Positions 19,623 through 27,019 of a DNA stretch of 40,921 nucleotides are shown one piece after another (the stretch's first letter is position 1; every line of letters begins with the position of its first letter). The stretch covers positions 1-40,921 of the forward strand of contig CADAPW010000020.1 of the NCBI GenBank assembly GCA_902789915.1, read 5' to 3'. Both the position numbers and the translations under genes were made by a program. Origin of the DNA: an uncultured Bacteroidia bacterium. GTDB taxonomy: Bacteria > Bacteroidota > Bacteroidia > Bacteroidales > F082. Below the pieces are notes generated by a model that worked only from the letters and a program-made list of their open reading frames with translations, made no database searches and was not told the origin of the DNA.

Positions 19623-20090
19623 TCAGATGAATTCCAACTTGTCTTGTGTCGTGTTCTTCTCGCAGTAGTGACAGTGCAGCTTGATGTTGCCCTGTGCGTC
19701 CTTGATGACGGTGAACTTGGTCGGCACGTCGTGCTCTTTGTTGGTGACGCAGTTCGGGTTGAAGCACTTCACGATGTGCTCGATGCTGTCGGGGATGGTC
19801 ACGGTTTGCTTGTTGATGACCTCAAAGTCCTTGATTTCGATGATGGAAGCCGTAGGAGCGACAAGGGCGATCTTGTTCACGTCCTCAGGCTCAAAGTATT
19901 TGTTGGAGACTTTGATGAAGCCCTTGGTGCCGTATTTCTTGCTTTCCACGTTGGTGCCGAAATACACGGGGGTGCTGACTTTCTCCAAGTCCAAGATCTT
20001 GACGACTTGGAACACTTTGTCGGCGGGGATATGGTCGATGACGGTGCCGTTCTCAATGGCGGAAACGACGAGTTCTTTTCTTTTTTCCAT
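19623..20090 (-). CDS. pyrI: Aspartate carbamoyltransferase regulatory subunit
   Basis: The protein has 155 residues, full length. The N-terminal nucleotide-binding domain begins KRKELVVSAIENGTVIDHIP. The C-terminal zinc domain has Cys109, Cys114, Cys140 and Cys143 (CFNPNC, CHYC) that tie it to catalytic PyrB chains. It gives allosteric control of the first committed step of pyrimidine synthesis by CTP and ATP. It normally follows pyrB directly; here a four-helix-bundle gene and a 127-bp simple repeat lie between them, so its expression depends on read-through or an unseen promoter. Confidence 0.96.
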   Translation of the reverse strand: MEKRKELVVSAIENGTVIDHIPADKVFQVVKILDLEKVSTPVYFGTNVESKKYGTKGFIKVSNKYFEPEDVNKIALVAPTASIIEIKDFEVINKQTVTIPDSIEHIVKCFNPNCVTNKEHDVPTKFTVIKDAQGNIKLHCHYCEKNTTQDKLEFI

Positions 20091-20098
20091 GGTTTTGA

Positions 20099-20225
20099 AT
20101 TTAAGATTTAAGATTTAAAGATTCAAAGATTTAAGATTCAAAGATCTAAGATTCAAAATTCAAGATTCAAAATTCAAAATTCAAGATTCAAGATTCAAGA
20201 TTCAAGATTCAAGATTCGTGATTCA
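20099..20225. repeat. AT-rich 7-bp simple repeat (AAGATTC)
   Basis: About 127 bp of AAGATTC and AAAATTC units, with five nearly perfect tandem AAGATTC copies near 20180-20215. It starts 8 bp before the pyrI ATG (upstream on the minus strand) and reaches the end of the four-helix-bundle gene. Similar AATTC-type repeats occur at 35171. Copy number may vary and could change the pyrI leader length. Confidence 0.8.
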
Positions 20226-20226
20226 A

Positions 20227-20634
20227 CTATTTAGATTCATCTGGAGATTTGTATTTTGTTCCTTTCATCTCTGAACCTTGCAAATAATCGATGAAGCTGC
20301 TTATTGATTTAGAGATTTCTTCTGATTGGGTCTTTAATGCTTCAAATTGTTCTTCTGGCAAGAATCCATAGTCAAAAGCACGGTAGAGTTGGCTGCGAGA
20401 TTCTCCACAAGAGCCTTTGGCAACATAAAGAAATTGTTTAAACTCTCCATTGCCGTTTCTCTCGAAGCCTTCAGCTATGTTGTCCATAATCGAGCCTGAT
20501 GAAGCTCGGATTTGTGAACACAACCGAAACTCTTTTGAAAATTCACCTTCTTTGGAAGCCCAAAACACCTTTTTGGAGTAATCACGAACTTCCTGCCAAA
20601 TAGGTAAATCTTCAAACCTCTTGTAGCTTGCCAT
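20227..20634 (-). CDS. Four-helix-bundle protein (23S rRNA IVS-type family)
   Basis: The protein has 135 residues. The pattern FEDLPIWQEVRDYSKKVFWA, RLCSQIRASSGSIMDNIAEG, FERNGNGEFKQFLYVAKGS and SCGESRSQLYRAFDYGF is the signature of the four-helix-bundle family first seen in 23S rRNA intervening sequences. It is soluble and of unknown role. It is inserted between pyrB and pyrI on the same strand, flanked by AT-rich simple repeats on both sides, the usual surroundings of these genes in Bacteroidota, which suggests it moves as a cassette. Confidence 0.92.
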   Translation of the reverse strand: MASYKRFEDLPIWQEVRDYSKKVFWASKEGEFSKEFRLCSQIRASSGSIMDNIAEGFERNGNGEFKQFLYVAKGSCGESRSQLYRAFDYGFLPEEQFEALKTQSEEISKSISSFIDYLQGSEMKGTKYKSPDESK

Positions 20635-20664
20635 AATTTTGAATTTTAAATATTGAATTTTGTA

Positions 20665-21585
20665 TTATTTAAGACCTAGTATGGAAGCGATAAGTGCCTG
20701 ACGGGCGTAAACACCGTTTTGTGCCTGCTGGAAGTAGTAGGCCTTCGGGTTGGCGTCGACGTCGACGTGGATCTCGTTGACGCGCGGCAGCGGATGCAGC
20801 ACGCGGCAGTTGGGCTTGGAGTTTTCCAACATGGCGTTGCGCAGCACGTAGGAGTTCTTGACCTTCTCGTATTCCTCGGGGTCGGGGAAGCGCTCGCGCT
20901 GGATGCGGGTCATGTAGATGATGTCGGAGTGGGGGATGGCATCCTCCAGCTCGGTGTATTGGTGGTATTCAAGGTTGCGGTCCTTGATGTGCTGCTTCAC
21001 CACGCTCGGCAGCTTCAGCTCGACGGGCGAGACGAGGTTGAACTTCGCGTTGAAGTTGCACATGGCCTCAACGAGGCTGTGGACGGTGCGGCCGTATTTC
21101 AGGTCGCCGACGAGGGTGATCTCAAGGTTTTCAAGTGTGCCCTGCGTCTTGCGGATGCTGTAAAGGTCGAGCATGCACTGGGTGGGGTGCTGGTTGGCAC
21201 CATCGCCCGCGTTGATGACCGGCACCTTCGACACTTCGGAGGCGAAGCGTGCCGAACCTTCGATGGGGTTGCGCATGACGATGAGGTCGGCATAGCTGGC
21301 CACCATGGTGATGGTGTCGGCGAGGGATTCGCCTTTCTGGATGCTCGTTCCAGCAGTGCTGCTGAAGCCGATGACGTTGCCGCCCAACAGTTGGATGGCG
21401 GTCTCGAAGCTCAGACGTGTACGGGTGGAAGGCTCGAAGAAGAGCGAGGCGATGATGCGCCCGTTCAGCAGGTTCTGGTGCGGGTTTTTCTCGAAGTCCT
21501 CGGCGATGTCGAGGACATGGCAGATTTCTTCAGGCGTGTAGTCGCTGATGGAAATCAGGCTGCGGTTTTTCAGTGAAATTGACAT
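20665..21585 (-). CDS. pyrB: Aspartate carbamoyltransferase catalytic subunit
   Basis: The protein has 306 residues, typical length. The carbamoyl-phosphate site [13 protein letters not shown] is at about 50-62, with QKGESLADT after it, [20 protein letters not shown] in the middle, and the aspartate-side loop [14 protein letters not shown] near residue 228. HPLPRVNEI is close to the C-terminus. It forms N-carbamoyl-aspartate in pyrimidine synthesis and should assemble with PyrI. The ATG lies 12 nt after the end of a leader reading frame; transcription is probably controlled by the attenuator at 21616-21645. Confidence 0.97.
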   Translation of the reverse strand: MSISLKNRSLISISDYTPEEICHVLDIAEDFEKNPHQNLLNGRIIASLFFEPSTRTRLSFETAIQLLGGNVIGFSSTAGTSIQKGESLADTITMVASYADLIVMRNPIEGSARFASEVSKVPVINAGDGANQHPTQCMLDLYSIRKTQGTLENLEITLVGDLKYGRTVHSLVEAMCNFNAKFNLVSPVELKLPSVVKQHIKDRNLEYHQYTELEDAIPHSDIIYMTRIQRERFPDPEEYEKVKNSYVLRNAMLENSKPNCRVLHPLPRVNEIHVDVDANPKAYYFQQAQNGVYARQALIASILGLK

Positions 21586-21597
21586 AGGCGTATGGTT

Positions 21598-21732
21598 TTA
21601 ATTTGTTGTTTCGACAAAAAAAAGACGGCCAATACTTTGGCCGCCAATATGGGGAATAGGAAAATCCAAGATAGTGGAATCGTTTGATTCCCAGCAAACA
21701 ATCTTGTCCGATGACTGCAATAAGTACCTCAT
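21598..21732 (-). CDS. Putative pyrL-like leader peptide (44 aa)
   Basis: On the minus strand ATG 21732 opens a 44-codon frame beginning MRYLLQSSDK and ending GQSIGRLFFVETTN. It runs through the attenuator stem and its eight-T tract and stops at 21598, 12 nt before pyrB. E. coli pyrBI also has a 44-codon leader translated across its attenuator, so that RNA polymerase pausing at low UTP lets the ribosome break the terminator. A -7 box (TACTTTTG, 21747-21740) lies 7 nt before the ATG, giving an almost leaderless message. The ATG lies inside a nine-pair inverted repeat (21706-21714 with 21729-21737). The peptide itself has no known family. Confidence 0.55.
   Translation of the reverse strand: MRYLLQSSDKIVCWESNDSTILDFPIPHIGGQSIGRLFFVETTN
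21616..21645 (-). terminator. Attenuator terminator in the pyrB leader
   Basis: On the minus strand GGCGGCCAA pairs with TTGGCCGTC (nine pairs, one G-T) around AGTA, followed by eight T. It lies between the promoter at about 21745 and the pyrB start, so transcription must pass it to reach pyrB. Confidence 0.85.
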
Positions 21733-21739
21733 CGGACTG

Positions 21740-21747
21740 CAAAAGTA
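21740..21747 (-). promoter_or_regulatory. -7 box of the pyr operon promoter
   Basis: TACTTTTG on the minus strand fits TAnnTTTG. No strong -33 TTTG was seen at the right distance. It points into the leader-pyrB operon; the sdaA promoter at 21831 faces the other way. Confidence 0.6.
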
Positions 21748-21830
21748 ATAAAGTTTTTGGTTTAGTGAAATAAAAACTCCAAAAATCTGCTACAATTTTT
21801 CTTGAAAAAGGGTGGTAACAAAAATAGTTG

Positions 21831-21838
21831 TATCTTTG
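21831..21838 (+). promoter_or_regulatory. -7 box of the sdaA promoter
   Basis: TATCTTTG fits the Bacteroidota -7 consensus exactly and lies 40 nt before the sdaA ATG. It rules out the longer reading frame that would start at 21828. Confidence 0.75.
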
Positions 21839-21878
21839 TAAACGAAACAGAGCATTTTTTTGTAGTTCATTTACCATT

Positions 21879-23096
21879 ATGAAATCCATCAAAGACATTT
21901 ATAAAATCGGTGTAGGCCCGTCAAGTAGCCACACCATGGGTCCGCAAAAAGCCGCCGCCATCTTCAACGATCGCTATCCCCACGCTGCCTCTTTCGAGGT
22001 GACACTTTATGGTAGCCTGGCCGCTACGGGCAAAGGTCACATGACCGACTGGGCCATTCTCAATACGTTGCAAGCCCCTGCTGAAATCGTCTGGAAACCT
22101 GAAATCATCTTGCCGTTTCATCCCAACGGGATGTGTTTCAAGGCCTTCGACGAGGCCAAGAATCTGCTGGGTGAATGGACTGTGTACAGCATCGGCGGTG
22201 GTAACCTTGCCGAGGAAGGCGAACAGAGCGAACAGCATGAAATCTATCCGCTTTCCAAACTGACCGACATCTTGAATTGGTGCGAACAGAAAGGCCGTAC
22301 TTATTGGGAGTATGTCTACGAGTATGAGGACCGACAAGAAATCGAAGCCTACATGATGGAGGTGTGGCAGGTGATGAAAGCCGCTGTAGAGCGTGGCTTG
22401 GAGGCGGAGGGCGTGCTGCCTGGACCGCTTAACTTGAGCCGCAAGGCCGCCATGTACCACATCAAGGCTTCGGGCTACACCCACACTTTACGCAGCCGCG
22501 GCATGGTGTATTCCTATGCCTTGGCCGTTTCGGAGGAAAACGCTTCGGGCGGACGTATCGTCACGGCGCCAACCTGTGGCTCCTGCGGCGTGATGCCTGC
22601 CGTGTTGTATCATCTCTCCAAGAGTTATGAGTTCTCCGACCTTCGCATCATCCGTGCCTTGGTTACGGCGGCTTTGGTCGGCAATGTCGTGCGCACCAAT
22701 GCTTCTATCTCTGGTGCCGAGGTGGGCTGCCAAGGCGAGGTGGGAGTGGCCTGTGCTATGGCTGCTGCTGCCGCCAACCAGTTGTTTGGAGGCAGCCCTG
22801 CGCAGATTGAATACGCCGCCGAAATGGCTTTGGAACACCATTTGGGTATGACTTGTGACCCTGTATGCGGCCTCGTACAGATCCCTTGCATCGAGCGTAA
22901 TGCCTACGCCGCCGCCCGAGCCTTGGATTCCAACATCTACTCGGCTTTTTCCGATGGACGTCACCGTGTGTCGTTCGACAAGGTGGTGGACACCATGAAG
23001 GAAACAGGCAAAGATTTGCCGTCGCTTTACAAGGAAACCTCCCAAGGTGGCCTTGCCCGTGAATATACGCAGATGGGCGGAGAACCTGCATTTTGA
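21879..23096 (+). CDS. sdaA: L-serine ammonia-lyase, iron-sulfur type
   Basis: The protein has 405 residues from ATG 21879; the upstream TTG at 21828 is part of the promoter. GPSSSHTMGP at residues 13-22 is the conserved beta-domain loop. The alpha domain holds the three cluster cysteines in TAPTCGSCGVMPA and MTCDPVCGLVQIPC, which bind a 4Fe-4S cluster that activates serine. The enzyme deaminates L-serine to pyruvate and ammonia. Both domains are in one chain, as in E. coli SdaA. It is transcribed alone, away from the pyr operon. Confidence 0.95.
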   Translation: MKSIKDIYKIGVGPSSSHTMGPQKAAAIFNDRYPHAASFEVTLYGSLAATGKGHMTDWAILNTLQAPAEIVWKPEIILPFHPNGMCFKAFDEAKNLLGEWTVYSIGGGNLAEEGEQSEQHEIYPLSKLTDILNWCEQKGRTYWEYVYEYEDRQEIEAYMMEVWQVMKAAVERGLEAEGVLPGPLNLSRKAAMYHIKASGYTHTLRSRGMVYSYALAVSEENASGGRIVTAPTCGSCGVMPAVLYHLSKSYEFSDLRIIRALVTAALVGNVVRTNASISGAEVGCQGEVGVACAMAAAAANQLFGGSPAQIEYAAEMALEHHLGMTCDPVCGLVQIPCIERNAYAAARALDSNIYSAFSDGRHRVSFDKVVDTMKETGKDLPSLYKETSQGGLAREYTQMGGEPAF

Positions 23097-23207
23097 CATT
23101 GTTTCAAAGAGATAAGGAGCAGAAGGGTGGACTTCGGTGTCTTGTTTTAGGGCGCCCTCATGGTGCGGAAAATTTTCTAGTTTTGCTTTTGGTTTGCCAC
23201 AAATTAC

Positions 23208-23215
23208 TACCTTTG
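23208..23215 (+). promoter_or_regulatory. -7 box of the argS promoter
   Basis: TACCTTTG fits TAnnTTTG, 23 nt before the argS ATG, with TTTTGG upstream at 23187 at a somewhat short spacing. It supports the start at 23239 over an in-frame ATG at 23137. Confidence 0.7.
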
Positions 23216-23238
23216 CGCCAAATGTAAATTTTAAGACT

Positions 23239-25050
23239 ATGTTAGAACAAGTATTAAGAGATTTATTCATAAAGTCGTTCAAAGCTTTATACGGTCAGGA
23301 ACCGCCTGTGCAGCAGGTGAATTTCCAAAAGACACGCCCCGAGTTTGAGGGCGACATGACCATCGTGGTGTTCCCCTTTGGAAAACTGGCGGGCCGCAAT
23401 CCCGAACAGTTGGCCAACGAGATGGGTGCCGAGATGATCAAGGAATCCGACATGATCGCTAAGTTCAATGTGGTGAAAGGTTTCCTTAACTTGTTGATTT
23501 CCGACAAGTTCTGGATGGATTTCTTCAAGGCGAACCACGAGAACCGTGAGTTCGGCCGCAAACCCGTTTCGGGTAAGAATGTGGTCATCGAGTATTCCTC
23601 ACCCAACACGAACAAGCCCCTGCATTTGGGTCATATCCGCAACAATCTCCTCGGTTGGAGCGTCTCCGAAATCATGAAAGCCAATGGCAAGAGAGTGGTG
23701 CGCGTCAACCTGGTCAACGACCGTGGCATCCACATCTGCAAGAGCATGTTGGCTTGGCTGAAGTGGGGCAACGGCTGCACGCCTGAGTCGACGGGCAAGA
23801 AGGGCGACCACCTCATCGGCGACTTCTATGTGCTGTTCGACAAGAAGTTTAAGGAAGAAGTGAAATCCTTGCTGCCGGCCAATTACGACACCTTGGACGA
23901 GAAAGCCAAGGAAGAAGCCAAGGCTAAGGCCGAAGCCGAGTCCACGCTGATGCAGGAAGCCCGCGAGATGCTGGTGAAATGGGAGGCCAACGACCCCGAG
24001 GTGCGTCACCTGTGGGAGACGATGAACCAATGGGTGTACGACGGCTTCGACGTGACTTACAAACGCATGGGTGTGTCCTTTGAGAAGATTTACTACGAAT
24101 CACAGACCTATCTGTTGGGTAAGGCGTTGGTGCAGGAAGGCCTCGAAAAAGGCGTCCTCTATCGCCGCGACGACAACTCCGTGTGGTGCGATCTCCGCGA
24201 TGAGGGTTTGGACGAGAAGCTTCTGCTCCGTCGTGATGGCACCTCGGTCTATATGACCCAAGACCTCGGCACTGCCCAACTGCGTGTCAAGGAATACGAC
24301 CCAGAGAAGTTGATTTATGTCGTGGGTAATGAACAAATTTACCACTTCGACGTGTTGAAACGCGTGTTGGTGCGTCTCGGCCGCGAGTGGGGCAATGATA
24401 TCGAACACCTTTCCTACGGTATGGTGGAGCTGCCCAACGGCAAGATGAAGTCGCGCGAGGGCACCGTGGTCGACGCCGACGACCTCATGGACGAGATGGT
24501 GGCCACGGCCAAAGCCGTCTCCGACGAACTCGGCAAGGCCAAAGACCTTTCACCCGAGGAAGCCGACAAACTCTATCACACCATCGGCTTGGGTGCCTTG
24601 AAGTATTTCATTCTCAAGGTCGACCCGAAGAAGACCATGCTCTTCAACCCCGCCGAGTCCATCGACTTCAATGGTAACACGGGTCCGTTCGTGCAATACA
24701 CCCACGCCCGTATCTGCTCGGTGTTACGTAAGGCCGAGGAGCAAGGCATCAAGCTTGAAAGCGGGGTAAAGGTCAACGATCTGCAGCCTAAGGAGAAAGA
24801 AATCATCGTGATGATGTACGGCTGGCCTATGGTGCTGAACCAAGCCGCCGAAAACCGCAGCCCCGCGATGATTGCCAACTTCATCTTCGACCTCGCCAAG
24901 GAATTCAACCAGTTCTACCAAGAGTGCAGCATCCTGAAGGAACCCGATGCCGACCGTCGCATGTTCCGCCTGCAGGTGTGCGACATGGTGGCCGCCTTGC
25001 TGCGCAATGCCTCTGAATTGCTGGGTATTGGAATGCCGAATAGGATGTAA
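23239..25050 (+). CDS. argS: Arginyl-tRNA synthetase
   Basis: The protein has 603 residues from ATG 23239, behind the promoter at 23208. The N-terminal Add1 domain (LEQVLRDLFIKSFKALYG) recognises the tRNA D-loop. The class I HIGH motif is HLGH in SSPNTNKPLHLGHIRNN, and the KMSKS equivalent is MKSREG in LPNGKMKSREGTVVDADDL. The C-terminal DALR anticodon-binding domain begins near GNTGPFVQYTHARICSVLRK and ends NASELLGIGMPNRM. It charges tRNA-Arg. The central region contains an Ala/Lys/Glu-rich helix (DEKAKEEAKAKAEAES) as an insert. Confidence 0.97.
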   Translation: MLEQVLRDLFIKSFKALYGQEPPVQQVNFQKTRPEFEGDMTIVVFPFGKLAGRNPEQLANEMGAEMIKESDMIAKFNVVKGFLNLLISDKFWMDFFKANHENREFGRKPVSGKNVVIEYSSPNTNKPLHLGHIRNNLLGWSVSEIMKANGKRVVRVNLVNDRGIHICKSMLAWLKWGNGCTPESTGKKGDHLIGDFYVLFDKKFKEEVKSLLPANYDTLDEKAKEEAKAKAEAESTLMQEAREMLVKWEANDPEVRHLWETMNQWVYDGFDVTYKRMGVSFEKIYYESQTYLLGKALVQEGLEKGVLYRRDDNSVWCDLRDEGLDEKLLLRRDGTSVYMTQDLGTAQLRVKEYDPEKLIYVVGNEQIYHFDVLKRVLVRLGREWGNDIEHLSYGMVELPNGKMKSREGTVVDADDLMDEMVATAKAVSDELGKAKDLSPEEADKLYHTIGLGALKYFILKVDPKKTMLFNPAESIDFNGNTGPFVQYTHARICSVLRKAEEQGIKLESGVKVNDLQPKEKEIIVMMYGWPMVLNQAAENRSPAMIANFIFDLAKEFNQFYQECSILKEPDADRRMFRLQVCDMVAALLRNASELLGIGMPNRM

Positions 25051-25060
25051 AATTGGACAC

Positions 25061-25150
25061 GCTTCGCGTCATTGCGAGGAACGAAGCAATCCAGAGAATA
25101 AGCTTAATGCCTAGATTGCTTCGTCGTTCCTCCTCGCAATGACGCAAAGC
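25061..25150. repeat. Long imperfect inverted repeat (CGTCATTGCGAGGAACGAAG type)
   Basis: GCGTCATTGCGAGGAACGAA on the left and TTCCTCCTCGCAATGACGC on the right, with GAAGCAATC/GATTGCTTC inside, form a stem of about 30 pairs around a 20-nt loop. It fills the whole argS-rsmE gap. Such sequences are widespread intergenic repeats in many bacteria. It may stabilise or end the argS message. Confidence 0.8.
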
Positions 25151-25172
25151 GACAACAAGAATAAGCAAACAG

Positions 25173-25880
25173 ATGAACGTCTTTTACATACCCAACGCCA
25201 CTGAAGGCCTGACGACCCTCCCCGAGGACGAGTCGAAGCACTGCGTCAAAGTGCTGCGCATGACCGAGGGCGAGCACTTCTGCGTCACCAATGGTGAGGG
25301 CTATCTCTTCGATGCCGAGTTGGTGGAGGCCTTGCCCAAGCGGGCCACCGTCAACCTGACGAACCAACGCAAAGGGTATGACCACTGGGGCTTCGACCTC
25401 GAAATCGCCATCGCCCCGACCAAACTCAACGAGCGCACGGAGTGGTTTCTGGAGAAAGCCACGGAAATTGGCATTGATAAAGTGAGATTGTTTACCTCGT
25501 ACCATTCCGAACGCCGCGCCGCCAACGTGGAGCGTTTCCAAAAGGTGATGGTGGCGGCCATGAAGCAGAGCATTAAGTCGCGGCTGCCGAAGGTGGAGGA
25601 CTTGGTGCCGTTCGACAAATTGGTGAAACAACCCTTCGAGGGACAGAAGTTCATCGCCTGGATTGACGACGACGTGAAGGACTGCCTCTGCGACTTATAT
25701 AATAAAGGTGAAAACGCCTTGGTGCTCATCGGTCCCGAGGGCGACTTTAGTCCTGAAGAAGTGGCCTTGGCCAAAGAGAATGGTTTCGTGCCGTGCAGCT
25801 TGGGCGAGGCAAGACTGCGTACGGAAACGGCTGCCATTGTGGCTTGCCACACCATCCAACTTATCAACCAAATGAAATGA
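25173..25880 (+). CDS. rsmE: 16S rRNA (uracil-1498-N3)-methyltransferase
   Basis: The protein has 235 residues. The N-terminal PUA-like part begins MNVFYIPNATEGLTTLPEDE and SKHCVKVLRM. The SPOUT methyltransferase part has KLNERTEWFLEKATEIGIDK, the SAM-binding knot ALVLIGPEGDFSPEE, and the C-terminal CSLGEARLRTETAAIVAC. It methylates U1498 of 16S rRNA using S-adenosylmethionine. The DUF4159 gene starts within its last codon (ATGA overlap), so the two are translationally coupled. Confidence 0.95.
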   Translation: MNVFYIPNATEGLTTLPEDESKHCVKVLRMTEGEHFCVTNGEGYLFDAELVEALPKRATVNLTNQRKGYDHWGFDLEIAIAPTKLNERTEWFLEKATEIGIDKVRLFTSYHSERRAANVERFQKVMVAAMKQSIKSRLPKVEDLVPFDKLVKQPFEGQKFIAWIDDDVKDCLCDLYNKGENALVLIGPEGDFSPEEVALAKENGFVPCSLGEARLRTETAAIVACHTIQLINQMK

Positions 25881-26524
25881 AGAAACTGTTGATTGCCATA
25901 TTGTTGTCGTTCTCTTTCGTTGCCTCGGCCCAGCAACTCAACATCGCCTTGCTGAAATACCGTGGGGGAGGTGACTGGTACGGCAACCCGACCTCGTTGC
26001 CCAACTTGGTGCGTTTCTGCAACCAAGAGATTGGCACCGACATCAACCCGAATGTGCCCACCGTGGAGCCGTCGAGCCCCGACTTGTTCAACTATCCCTA
26101 CGTCTACATGACGGGTCACGGCAATGTGGTCTTCGATGCCGCCGAGGCGCAAAACCTCCGCAACTACATGTTAGCGGGTGGTTTCCTGCATATCGACGAC
26201 AACTACGGCATCCGACAGTACATCGAACCTCAGATGAAAAAGGTCTTCCCAGAACTTGATTTCGTGGAATTGCCTTACACGCATGAGATTTTCCAAAAGC
26301 CGTATGCCTTCCCCAACGGCTTGCCGAAGATCCACGAGCACGACAACAAGCCGCCCCAACTCTTCGCTTTGATTTACGAAGGTCGTATCGTATGCATCTT
26401 CACTTACGAATGCGACCTCGGCGATGGTTGGGAAGACCAGCGCGTACATCATGACTCGCAAGAGACTCGAGAAAAAGCCCTCAAAATGGGTGCAAATATC
26501 TTGCGGTATGTTTTTACTAAATAG
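25877..26524 (+). CDS. DUF4159 family secreted protein
   Basis: The protein has 215 residues from ATG 25877, overlapping the rsmE stop. A signal peptide, MKKLLIAILLSFSFVASAQ, is followed by QLNIALLKYRGGGDWYGNPT and LPNLVRFCNQEIGTDINPN. LFNYPYVYMTGHGNVVF and GGFLHIDDNYGIRQYIEP are the DUF4159 hallmarks, a fold related to glutamine-amidotransferase-like domains. It is exported to the periplasm. Function is not known. It is full length compared with relatives I recall. Confidence 0.9.
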   Translation: MKKLLIAILLSFSFVASAQQLNIALLKYRGGGDWYGNPTSLPNLVRFCNQEIGTDINPNVPTVEPSSPDLFNYPYVYMTGHGNVVFDAAEAQNLRNYMLAGGFLHIDDNYGIRQYIEPQMKKVFPELDFVELPYTHEIFQKPYAFPNGLPKIHEHDNKPPQLFALIYEGRIVCIFTYECDLGDGWEDQRVHHDSQETREKALKMGANILRYVFTK

Positions 26525-26534
26525 AATAATCTAA

Positions 26535-26596
26535 GGTCCCTGAGCCTGTCGAAGGGCCGACTGATAAATGACGGTGCTTCGACAGGCTCAGCAACC
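26535..26596. repeat. Palindromic repeat TGAGCCTGTCGAAG
   Basis: TGAGCCTGTCGAAG at 26541-26554 and CTTCGACAGGCTCA at 26577-26590 are exact reverse complements, with GGTCCC/GCAACC flanks that pair partly. A single half copy recurs at 36198-36220. It is a common intergenic palindrome in environmental and gut genomes. Confidence 0.85.
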
Positions 26597-26637
26597 TGTT
26601 TCAACTGAACAACTGAATAACTAAACAACTGATAACT

Positions 26638-27000
26638 ATGGAAGAAAGAAAATGCCTCTACTGCGGTGAACCTATCATCGGGCGCATGGACAAAAAGTTC
26701 TGCTGCGACTCGTGCCGCAACAGCTATAACTACGAGAAGACTCACAAGCAAGTCAATGTAATCCGAAGAATCAACGGCATCTTGGCGCGTAACCATAACA
26801 TTCTGCTTGAATTGAATCCCAATGGGAAAGGTTTTGCCAGCAGACAGCAGCTCGCCGAGAAAGGCTTTGACTTCAAGTACTTTACGAGTACCTACACGAC
26901 CAAGGCCGGGGCTGTGTACCACTATGTCTACGACCAAGGCTATGTACCGAAGGAGAACAATCCCGACCAATTCCTTCTGGTGAAAAACTCTGATTTATAA
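26638..27000 (+). CDS. Small zinc-ribbon protein
   Basis: The protein has 120 residues. The N-terminus has CLYCGEPI and then KFCCDSCRNSYNYEKTH, giving a CxxC...CxxC zinc ribbon at about residues 6-30. The rest is a basic helix (QVNVIRRINGILARNHNILL) and a strand-rich tail (TSTYTTKAGAVYHYVYDQGY). There is no signal peptide. Relatives of this form occur across Bacteroidota, but their role is unknown to me; nucleic-acid binding is plausible from the ribbon and basic helix. Confidence 0.75.
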   Translation: MEERKCLYCGEPIIGRMDKKFCCDSCRNSYNYEKTHKQVNVIRRINGILARNHNILLELNPNGKGFASRQQLAEKGFDFKYFTSTYTTKAGAVYHYVYDQGYVPKENNPDQFLLVKNSDL

Positions 27001-27019
27001 ACAATTAAAACATGAAACA

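Noticed and set aside
21530..21898. 122-codon minus-strand frame over the pyr leader
   Set aside because: It starts upstream of the predicted promoter and overlaps the sdaA promoter in another frame; the 44-codon frame fits the transcript better.
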